A stretch of 6,988 nucleotides of DNA from Deltaproteobacteria bacterium. Its GTDB lineage: Bacteria > Desulfobacterota > Desulfobacteria > Desulfobacterales > UBA11574. The stretch spans positions 1 to 6,988 of the forward strand of contig JAFCZV010000095.1 of assembly GCA_019314155.1 (NCBI GenBank). Reading direction: 5' to 3'. Both the position numbers and the translations under genes were made by a program. The notes under the pieces were generated by a model. The model was not told where the DNA came from. It was given only the letters and a program-made list of their open reading frames with translations, and searched no databases. Position 1 is the first letter of the stretch, and the number at the start of each line of letters is the position of its first letter. Positions 1 to 5,420 of the stretch are shown here, one piece after another.

Positions 1-1049
1 CCGGTCAGGTAAATGTCGTTCTTGTGAACACGGGTTGGCCGGGCGCCCATCACGACTTCCCAGTCGTTCTGTTTGAAGAGCTGGGTGAACCCTTCATCAA
101 CCGGGGGCCAATCCTCGTTGATGAGGACCAGACCAGGCCGCGGCGTACACATGTTCACGTCGATGTGCCACGGGTGGAAGTTGGTCGGCCGGTCACTGTT
201 GATCGGCGTATCAAACTTTACGGAGTGGAAACGGAATCCGTGCTCTCTGCAGAACCGCCGCAGCCAATCTTCGCCCGCATGGTTGCCGACTGCTGAGGGC
301 TGGTAGAACATGTCTTTGCCGAGGCTCCAGATGTCAGCGCCGTCCCAGAGGGATTCCCAGGGGAATTCCCCGTTTTTTTGCTGGAACTGGGCCGCCAGCA
401 ACATCTCCCGCTGTTCTTCCTCAGTTCGGTTTTCCCGGTCGTGATAGTAGTCCATGTCGTAGGATTCATCTGTCAGCATCGGGAAGGGAGCTGACGTGTG
501 ATAACAGCTGGAGTCTTCCTTGGCGAGTAGGTTGAAGTACGGCCGCAGGTTGAACCGCTCATAAACGCGGGTCCGTCGAACCGTTGGCGCGTCGACAATG
601 ACGTGGCCGTGAACCAAACTTACGTCACGCACATTGTTGACCCCGTGCATGTTATGCTGTCCCCAGCCGATGGGACTATTGAACGGTCGGTTCATCATCA
701 TCGGCAGAATCGGGATTCTGTCAACGAGAATTCCCCGGTTTTCGAGCGTTTTCACGAAATAGTCCATCTGCTCGTTGGCTGCATCCACCATGTCTTGGGG
801 AAAAGGCATATGACTGGGTAGCTTGCAACCAGGAACATCGTACCGCCAAGCCGGTTCGGGGGCCGGCATGTTGGTTCCCTCCGGTCTGCCGATGAGGACC
901 CGCTTCAACCGTGAGAACTCATCCGGAGACCATACCCTGAATGCTTCCCCCTCCCGCTGTGATACAACCATCGGCTTAACCGCTGGTTGTCCTTGGAGTA
1001 CCACATCGTACTCCTCCTTCTTGACTTTCGGTTTCGATTTTTCCGTCAT
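1..1049 (-). CDS. Glycine amidinotransferase-like (L-arginine:amine amidinotransferase family), partial
   Basis: The frame is open without a stop from the ATG at 1047-1049 to the left edge, giving 349 codons; the C-terminus is outside. A perfect AAGGAGGT site (1056-1063) lies 6 nt upstream and fixes the start. The family moves the amidino group of arginine to an amine acceptor, releasing ornithine, through a Cys-His-Asp centre. Aligned from memory with human AGAT, residues 43-55 (DEFSRLKRVLIGR) match its N-terminal VIVGR segment, D142 matches Asp170, D236 matches catalytic Asp254, and the H295-I-D297 motif matches His303/Asp305. The catalytic Cys (human 407) would lie off the window, so activity cannot be confirmed. 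Oddities: about ten extra residues before H295, His and Trp at the positions of Asn300 and Met302, GC near 59%, and heavy use of CGG for arginine, unlike the neighbours. The acceptor is unknown. Family assignment is firm; the substrate is not. StrB-type inosamine-phosphate amidinotransferase is a related alternative. Confidence 0.88.
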   Translation of the reverse strand, partial: MTEKSKPKVKKEEYDVVLQGQPAVKPMVVSQREGEAFRVWSPDEFSRLKRVLIGRPEGTNMPAPEPAWRYDVPGCKLPSHMPFPQDMVDAANEQMDYFVKTLENRGILVDRIPILPMMMNRPFNSPIGWGQHNMHGVNNVRDVSLVHGHVIVDAPTVRRTRVYERFNLRPYFNLLAKEDSSCYHTSAPFPMLTDESYDMDYYHDRENRTEEEQREMLLAAQFQQKNGEFPWESLWDGADIWSLGKDMFYQPSAVGNHAGEDWLRRFCREHGFRFHSVKFDTPINSDRPTNFHPWHIDVNMCTPRPGLVLINEDWPPVDEGFTQLFKQNDWEVVMGARPTRVHKNDIYLT

Positions 1050-1055
1050 TACGGT

Positions 1056-1063
1056 ACCTCCTT
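1056..1063 (-). promoter_or_regulatory. Consensus ribosome binding site of the amidinotransferase gene
   Basis: The minus strand reads AAGGAGGT, a full match to the anti-Shine-Dalgarno, 6 nt before the ATG at 1047-1049. It lies inside a possible 16-codon upstream frame whose TAA overlaps this ATG by one base. Confidence 0.85.
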
Positions 1064-1125
1064 CGTTACATCTTGTTGTTGTTGCATACCATTGTGCATT
1101 GTTACATTGTTCTGTTCCTCCGACC

Positions 1126-1142
1126 AAGATGACCACCATCTT
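1126..1142. other. Short perfect inverted repeat in the amidinotransferase leader
   Basis: AAGATG and CATCTT form a perfect 6-bp stem around a 5-nt loop. No T-run follows on either strand, so it is not an intrinsic terminator. It lies just upstream of a second Shine-Dalgarno-like GGAGGA (1116-1121) and could be a small operator or an RNA hairpin in the 151-nt gap between ornithine carbamoyltransferase and the amidinotransferase. Function is not shown. Confidence 0.35.
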
Positions 1143-1190
1143 AGCGTATTACTGACATAAAACGACCTAATATCTAGCTGCCATACCGAC

Positions 1191-1205
1191 ACTGATACCA
1201 TCAGT
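1191..1205. other. Inverted repeat over the stop codon of ornithine carbamoyltransferase
   Basis: ACTGAT and ATCAGT are perfect 6-bp arms with a 3-nt spacer, and the right arm contains the TGA stop (minus strand, 1201-1203). There is no T-tract, so termination is unlikely. It may be an mRNA 3'-end or pause structure, or chance. Confidence 0.3.
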
Positions 1206-2202
1206 CTCCCAGGGTCGCCACCATGACGGCCTTGATGGTATGGATCCTGTTTTCAGCCTCGTCAAAGACAATAGATGCCTCGGACTCAAAGACTTCTTCA
1301 GTCACTTCCATGCCATCCAAACCGAATTTCTGGTAGATCTCTTCACCGATAACGGTATCACGATTGTGGAACGCCGGCAGACAGTGCAGATATTTTACTT
1401 TCGGGTTGCCGGTGAGGTCCATGGCCGCTTGATTGACCTGGTAGGGTGTTAAAAGCTCAATTCTCTCTTTCCACACCTCGTCCGGCTCACCCATTGAGAC
1501 CCAGACATCCGAGTAAAGAAAATCGCAGTCCTTGACGCCGGTCTTTAAATCATCCGTGATCAGGAGCTTGGCGCCTGTTTCAGCAGCAATTTTATTGGCA
1601 GCGTCTACGATTTCTCCTGTGGGCTGAACCGACTTGGGCGCAACCGAACGGAAATCCATGCCCATCTTCGCAGCACCCACCAGAAGAGAATTGCCCATAT
1701 TATTCCGAGCATCGCCCAGGTAAGCGAACTTGATCTGGTGCAACGGTTTGTCGGAGTGCTCCATCATGGTCATAAAATCCGCAAGAACCTGTGTGGTATG
1801 GAACTCGTTGGTCAGACCGTTCCAGACAGGAACGCCTGCGTATTTCGCCAGTTCTTCTACTTTCTCCTGTGCGAAACCGCGATACTCGATACCGTCATAC
1901 ATCCTGCCAAGAACTCTGGCCGTATCTTTCATGGTTTCTTTGGTTCCCAACTGAGAACCGGTAGGCCCCAGGTAGGTAACCTTTGCACCCTGATCGTAGG
2001 ATGCAACTTCAAAGGCGCACCGGGTCCTGGTGGAGCCTTTTTCGAAAATCAGGGCGATATTTTTACCGGTCAATCGGGGTTGTTCTATTCCTGCATATTT
2101 TGCCTTTTTCAGATCGATGGAAAGATCAAGCAAAAATCTGATCTCCTCCGGACTGAAATCCAAAAGCTTCAAAAAGTGCCTGTTTCTCAAATTAAAAGCC
2201 AT
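1201..2202 (-). CDS. arcB: Ornithine carbamoyltransferase, probably catabolic
   Basis: This 333-residue protein has the usual family length and joins carbamoyl phosphate to ornithine, or splits citrulline in the reverse direction, in the cytoplasm. Visible motifs in order: carbamoyl-phosphate loop S57-T-R-T-R61; GSQLGTKET (82-90) followed by KDTARVLGR; NEFHTTQ (132-138); ornithine-side GDARNNMGNS (163-172); DVWVSMGEP (232-240); HCLPAFHN (273-280) with the active-site Cys274; and a C-terminal ENRIHTIKAVMVATL. The SMG and HCLPAFH motifs mark ornithine rather than aspartate specificity. The start is supported by AAGGAG (2209-2214), 6 nt upstream. The carbamate kinase in the same direction argues for the citrulline-degrading role, hence arcB rather than argF; motifs alone do not separate the two. 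Oddity: the usual HPTQ motif reads HTTQ. The gap to the upstream COG2403 gene is 90 nt and contains a GC-rich hairpin. Confidence 0.93.
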   Translation of the reverse strand: MAFNLRNRHFLKLLDFSPEEIRFLLDLSIDLKKAKYAGIEQPRLTGKNIALIFEKGSTRTRCAFEVASYDQGAKVTYLGPTGSQLGTKETMKDTARVLGRMYDGIEYRGFAQEKVEELAKYAGVPVWNGLTNEFHTTQVLADFMTMMEHSDKPLHQIKFAYLGDARNNMGNSLLVGAAKMGMDFRSVAPKSVQPTGEIVDAANKIAAETGAKLLITDDLKTGVKDCDFLYSDVWVSMGEPDEVWKERIELLTPYQVNQAAMDLTGNPKVKYLHCLPAFHNRDTVIGEEIYQKFGLDGMEVTEEVFESEASIVFDEAENRIHTIKAVMVATLGD

Positions 2203-2246
2203 CGTCGACTCCTTTCACGGATAATCTATTGAAGTAACTCATAGTT

Positions 2247-2273
2247 GGGGGCGGCGCCAATGGAACCGCCCCC
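2247..2273 (-). other. Strong GC hairpin between the COG2403 gene and ornithine carbamoyltransferase
   Basis: GGGGGCGG (2247-2254) and CCGCCCCC (2266-2273) pair perfectly over 8 bp with an 11-nt loop, 20 nt after the COG2403 coding region. No U-run follows on the minus-strand transcript, so a full terminator is unlikely. An intercistronic hairpin that stabilises or processes the mRNA, or a partial attenuator that sets the ratio of the two products, fits better. Confidence 0.55.
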
Positions 2274-2292
2274 ATATATAAAGGGTTATGAC

Positions 2293-3633
2293 TTAAAACA
2301 GATTGTGTTTTTTGCCAAAATCGGCCAGGACCTCTTCAAAATTGGGTGATCCTATTTCCTGCAAGTCATAAAACACCCTTGTATTCGGTTTGTCGATCTT
2401 TAGAATCCGGTTCAGATCGATGGGAGTAGCCACGACAACAGCATCACATTCGGTATTGTTGATGGTGGTTTCCATGTCCTTTAACTGCACCTCGCCGTAC
2501 CCCATGGCGGGAAGCAGCGTTCCGATTTCAGGATACTTTTCAAAGGTCTCCGTCAATCTGCCCACCGTGTAAGGCCTGGGATCCACCAGCCCGGCTGCGC
2601 CGAACTTTTCAGCGGCAACCACACCGGCTCCGATCTTCATCTCACCATGTGTGAGGGTAGGACCGTCTTCCACCACCAGAACTTTTTTACCCTTGATCAC
2701 CGAAGGATCTTCGACTTTAATGGTTGAAGCGCCGTCAATCACGATGGCGTCCGGATTAATGGCGGCCACATTTTTTCTAACGGTGTTGATATCGGCGCCG
2801 TCTGCACTGTCCATTTTGTTGATCACAACAACGTCCGCAAGGCGCAACGTGGTTTCTCCGGGATAATAGGTCAATTCGTGACCCGGACGATGGGGATCGA
2901 CGACGGTAACATGCAGATCCGGTTTGTAGAATGGAAAGTCATTGTTCCCACCGTCCCACAGGACCACATCACAGCCGTCAGGATCATTTTCGGCGGCTCT
3001 GACAATGGCTTCGTAGTCAACGCCCGAGTAAATCACGTTCCCGCGAATCACGTGGGGTTCATACTCTTCCATTTCTTCAACGGTACAATTGTTTTTATCG
3101 ATATCCTCGACACTGGCAAAACGCATGACCTTCTGAGCGGCAATATCGCCATAGGGCATCGGGTGCCGGATAGCGACAACCTTCAATCCTTTTGCCATGA
3201 GTATCTCAATGATTCTCCGGGACGTCTGGCTTTTTCCGCAACCGGTACGGACAGCACCCACCGAAATGAGCGGCTTGCTGCTTTTGATCTGGGTGTCTTC
3301 CGGTCCCAGAAGTACGAAGTTGGCGCCTGCAGCGCAGACAACGGAACTCATGCTCATTACGTGCTGATAAGAGACGTCACTGTAAGAGAATACACAGTCA
3401 TCTACGTCCAGCTCCTTGATCAATTTTTCAAGTTCTTCTTCGGCGTAAATGGGAATACCTTCCGGGTACAGCTCGCCGGCCAGTGCTGCAGGGTACTTTC
3501 TGCCTTCAATGTCCGGGATCTGTGCCGCGGTAAAGGCTACCACTTCGTAATCCCCATTATCCCTGTAATAGGTATTAAAATTATGGAAATCTCTTCCGGC
3601 TGCACCGATAATGATTACTTTTTTCTTTGACAT
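2293..3633 (-). CDS. COG2403-type P-loop GTPase / cyclic 2,3-diphosphoglycerate synthetase-like protein
   Basis: This 446-residue protein is predicted cytoplasmic, with no signal peptide or membrane segment. The N-terminus has a Rossmann-like beta strand and glycine turn (VIIIGAAGRDFHNFNTYYRD, residues 6-25). A P-loop lies at VRTGCGKS (128-135), where the first position is Val rather than Gly/Ala. A hydrophobic strand ending in WDGGNND (226-232) may act as Walker B/switch II. N272-K-M-D275 is a G4-like NKxD guanine-specificity motif. From family knowledge, archaeal relatives cyclise 2,3-bisphosphoglycerate with ATP, but bacterial members are mostly annotated only as predicted GTPases. In a carbamate kinase/carbamoyltransferase operon an accessory or chaperone-like role, or a kinase/ligase step on a related metabolite, is equally possible. 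A GGAGGA site (3637-3642) lies 3 nt upstream of a closely spaced start. Family is confident; reaction is not. Confidence 0.82.
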   Translation of the reverse strand: MSKKKVIIIGAAGRDFHNFNTYYRDNGDYEVVAFTAAQIPDIEGRKYPAALAGELYPEGIPIYAEEELEKLIKELDVDDCVFSYSDVSYQHVMSMSSVVCAAGANFVLLGPEDTQIKSSKPLISVGAVRTGCGKSQTSRRIIEILMAKGLKVVAIRHPMPYGDIAAQKVMRFASVEDIDKNNCTVEEMEEYEPHVIRGNVIYSGVDYEAIVRAAENDPDGCDVVLWDGGNNDFPFYKPDLHVTVVDPHRPGHELTYYPGETTLRLADVVVINKMDSADGADINTVRKNVAAINPDAIVIDGASTIKVEDPSVIKGKKVLVVEDGPTLTHGEMKIGAGVVAAEKFGAAGLVDPRPYTVGRLTETFEKYPEIGTLLPAMGYGEVQLKDMETTINNTECDAVVVATPIDLNRILKIDKPNTRVFYDLQEIGSPNFEEVLADFGKKHNLF

Positions 3634-3660
3634 TTTTCCTCCAAATCTAATGAATTTTCA

Positions 3661-3718
3661 AGGCTTATTTTTAGCCTCGATCGTCGGGTACACAATATGG
3701 TATTGGCTGATTTTAGCC
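3661..3718 (-). other. Twin small hairpins with the same stem in the COG2403 gene leader
   Basis: AGGCT/AGCCT (3661-3677, 7-nt loop) and GGCT/AGCC (3705-3718, 6-nt loop) share the same stem sequence and an A/T-rich loop. Their arms could therefore swap partners in the transcript. They lie between a possible internal promoter and the ribosome binding site of the COG2403 gene. A regulatory switch is only a possibility, because the stems are short. Confidence 0.3.
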
Positions 3719-3731
3719 TGTGTCCTTTTTT

Positions 3732-3760
3732 ATAATATTTTACAAAACCATATGTCTTAA
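3732..3760 (-). promoter_or_regulatory. Possible internal promoter upstream of the COG2403 gene
   Basis: On the minus strand a TTAAGA box (3755-3760) is followed after exactly 17 bp by TATTAT (3732-3737), 4/6 and 5/6 matches to sigma70 boxes. It lies in the 169-nt gap after carbamate kinase and would give a leader of roughly 90 nt. The region is AT-rich, so a chance match is a real possibility. Confidence 0.4.
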
Positions 3761-3802
3761 AACCAAAGACCCGATGTATCTGATTTTAACTTTGACGGCA
3801 TA

Positions 3803-4735
3803 TTATTGGCAAATCTCGGTCCCGGCAACACCTTCAACCGATTTTTGAATATCATCCAAATTGCAGATAATGCCCCGGTTTCCAGTACTTTCGACGAACT
3901 GGATGACCGCGTTAACTTTGGGGCCCATGGATCCTTCCGGGAAATGACCGGCTTTAACATATTCCTTGATTTCCGGCAAAGCGACTTTTCGCAACAACCT
4001 CTGCTCGGGCTTTCCCCAGTCGACGGCAGCGCCTTCTACATCTGACGCCACGATAAAGATATCTGCGTTTATTTCCCGAGCCAGGACCGAGCTTGCCAGA
4101 TCCTTGTCGATCACCGCTTCCACACCGCTAAACCTCCGTTCCTTGCGGACCACCGGTATCCCTCCACCGCCACAGCAAATGACGATAAAGTCCATATCGA
4201 TGAGCTTTTTTATCTCCTTGCATTCCACGATGGCCACCGGCTTAGGGGAAGCCACTACCCGACGATACCCCTTGTCGGTTTTGACGAGATTGTACGACAG
4301 CTTCGCCGCCTCTGCTTCGGTGTAAAACGGGCCGATGGGTTTGGTTGGTTTTTGAAAGGCCGGATCGTTTTCATCTACAACCACGTAAGTGATGAGGGAT
4401 ACAAAGTCTTGTTCTTCATCAACCCCCATTTCCATCAGTGCGGTGTCGAGAGAAGATTCAATCATGTAGCCGATCTGTCCCTGAGTCATGGCGCCGATAA
4501 CCTCCAGGGGCATTTTCGGAACTTCATCACAGCTCTCCTGCTGAAGCAGCAGATTTCCGACCTGGGGGCCGTTACCGTGTGTAATTACAACCCTGTACTT
4601 TCTGGACAATTCAGCAATCTGCTTCATGGGCAGATTGAGATTTTCAAATTGTTGGTCTGCAGTGCCGGTTTGCCCTTTTTGAATCAGGGCGTTCCCTCCC
4701 AATGCAATTAAAAGTATCGGTTTTTTATCAGTCAT
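3803..4735 (-). CDS. arcC: Carbamate kinase
   Basis: Carbamate kinase converts carbamoyl phosphate and ADP to ATP and carbamate, which breaks down to CO2 and ammonia: the substrate-level phosphorylation step of citrulline/arginine fermentation. At 310 residues it has the usual length of this amino-acid-kinase fold family. Motifs in order: LGGNAL (12-17), HGNGPQVGN (53-61), PTKPIGPFY (130-138), RRVVASPKP (158-166), CCGGGGIPV (188-196), VIDKDLAS (208-215) and FPEGSMGPK (265-273). These are the nucleotide- and carbamate-site glycine loops of the family, all intact. The ATG at 4733-4735 is supported by AGGAG (4744-4748), 8 nt upstream. It is the first gene of the minus-strand cluster, about 275 nt downstream of the nearest of three tandem promoters, and is the likely control point for the cluster. 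The divergent LysR-family gene may regulate it. Confidence 0.96.
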   Translation of the reverse strand: MTDKKPILLIALGGNALIQKGQTGTADQQFENLNLPMKQIAELSRKYRVVITHGNGPQVGNLLLQQESCDEVPKMPLEVIGAMTQGQIGYMIESSLDTALMEMGVDEEQDFVSLITYVVVDENDPAFQKPTKPIGPFYTEAEAAKLSYNLVKTDKGYRRVVASPKPVAIVECKEIKKLIDMDFIVICCGGGGIPVVRKERRFSGVEAVIDKDLASSVLAREINADIFIVASDVEGAAVDWGKPEQRLLRKVALPEIKEYVKAGHFPEGSMGPKVNAVIQFVESTGNRGIICNLDDIQKSVEGVAGTEICQ

Positions 4736-5011
4736 ATATTCATCTCCTATGTTTCCATGTATTTATGGTCGAAGGCATCGCAGCCGTCACACACCATCAA
4801 CTTCAAAGCAATCTGTCGAAATGATCCCGGCGGTCTGCGTACACCTCACAAGCCGTTCCGAAACTCGCCGGCTGAATTATTATGCCTCTAAAGAGGATTT
4901 GAGCGTACCGGGTATGATCCTTTTCATTGTTTTAAAAGGGCATATCGGCAGAAATGAACATGCGCATAAACTTTTGGGCACTTGGATGTAAACCTTAAAC
5001 TGCTTTTAACC
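4736..5011 (-). other. Long untranslated leader of carbamate kinase
   Basis: About 270 nt separate the promoter-proximal TATACA box from the carbamate kinase start. No credible gene is seen on either strand. Two short hairpins are visible: CCTCT/AGAGG with a 2-nt loop (4885-4896), and CCTTTT/AAAAGG with a 9-nt loop (4919-4939). Neither carries a U-run. I recognise no riboswitch family. The length would allow an RNA-level control element. Confidence 0.4.
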
Positions 5012-5040
5012 TGTATAAAAAAGTATAGCACATTGGTCAA
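5012..5040 (-). promoter_or_regulatory. Promoter P1 of the carbamate kinase cluster (gene-proximal)
   Basis: On the minus strand TTGACC (5035-5040), 17 bp, then TATACA (5012-5017): 5/6 and 4/6 matches to sigma70 consensus at ideal spacing. The spacer has diverged from the other copies while both boxes are kept. Confidence 0.7.
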
Positions 5041-5094
5041 TTTCATTTTATTCATAATGAAAATTAATATCGTGCATACCCATCGCTAAACCGC

Positions 5095-5123
5095 TGTATA
5101 AAAGCCCTTGACCCATGGGTTAG
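5095..5123 (-). promoter_or_regulatory. Promoter P2 of the carbamate kinase cluster (middle, weakened -35)
   Basis: The TATACA box (5095-5100) is kept, but the -35 position reads CTAACC (5118-5123), so this copy is probably weaker or activator-dependent. TTGAC at 5108-5112 together with CCCATGGG (5112-5119) forms a partly palindromic sequence across the spacer. Confidence 0.45.
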
Positions 5124-5176
5124 GTTCATTGCATTTACAATCCAAATGAATATCGCGCATGTCAATCGCTCAGCCG

Positions 5177-5205
5177 TGTATAAAAGCCCTTGACATATGG
5201 GTCAA
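5177..5205 (-). promoter_or_regulatory. Promoter P3 of the carbamate kinase cluster (distal)
   Basis: On the minus strand TTGACC (5200-5205), 17 bp, then TATACA (5177-5182). The -35 box forms one arm of a perfect dyad TTGAC-N6-GTCAA (5190-5205), a plausible operator. Farther upstream, TAATTCAAATTAA (5220-5232) is a T-N11-A dyad of the kind bound by LysR-family proteins; the box-like match is AT-rich and therefore tentative. Confidence 0.7.
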
Positions 5206-5242
5206 GTTCATTGCATTCATAATTCAAATTAATACCGCACAT

Positions 5243-5420
5243 ATTCCTTGTCAAGCAACGACAGAACCGGTGCTTATTCGGAGATATTTTCAGGTTCAGC
5301 CGTCTCCGGGAGTAACCTTTTTTAAATTCGGAATTCTATGCTCCAGAAAGATTCTACAATACCTGAGCGGCGGTAATAATGCCATTTGCGAATGAACACC
5401 CGAAAGGATGAAATACGATT
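5243..5420 (+). other. Upstream region of the LysR-family gene, no clear promoter
   Basis: The stretch between the repeat array and the regulator start holds no gene. The best -10-like hexamer is TACAAT (5355-5360), but no convincing -35 box stands 16-18 bp before it. The ribosome binding site GAAAGGA (5402-5408) is 12 nt from the ATG, longer than ideal, so expression of the regulator may be low. Confidence 0.4.

Larger units (their letters stand above)
5012..5242 (-). repeat. Three tandem 66-bp promoter units, period 82-83 bp
   Basis: Units at 5012-5077, 5095-5160 and 5177-5242 align without gaps from TGTATAAAA to a final CAT. By hand count, units 2 and 3 match at 56 of 66 positions and units 1 and 3 at 49 of 66. 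The spacers of 17 and 16 bp between units also share ATCGCT and CCG, so the true repeated unit is about 82 bp. Conserved blocks are the -10 box, GGTCAA/GTTAGG around the -35 box, TTCATT, and the AT-rich stretch farther upstream with respect to minus-strand transcription. The array lies between divergent genes and probably arose by duplication of a promoter-operator. Confidence 0.85.

Noticed and set aside
218..469. 83-codon minus-strand open frame
   Set aside because: It is an out-of-frame shadow of the amidinotransferase, whose own frame is open throughout and aligns with the AGAT family.
1736..2232. 164-codon plus-strand frame antisense to ornithine carbamoyltransferase
   Set aside because: Shadow of a clear coding sequence with complete family motifs.
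2878..3630. 250-codon open frame on the plus strand
   Set aside because: It lies wholly antisense to the COG2403 gene, which has a strong ribosome binding site and recognisable motifs; the frame shows no family motif.
4749..4991. 80-codon plus-strand frame in the carbamate kinase leader
   Set aside because: No ribosome binding site, no recognisable domain, and a low-complexity basic/His-rich translation typical of antisense to noncoding DNA.
5012..5242. CRISPR array
   Set aside because: The repeated units are 66 bp, imperfect, and separated by only 16-17 bp of similar sequence; they carry promoter boxes and there are no cas genes.
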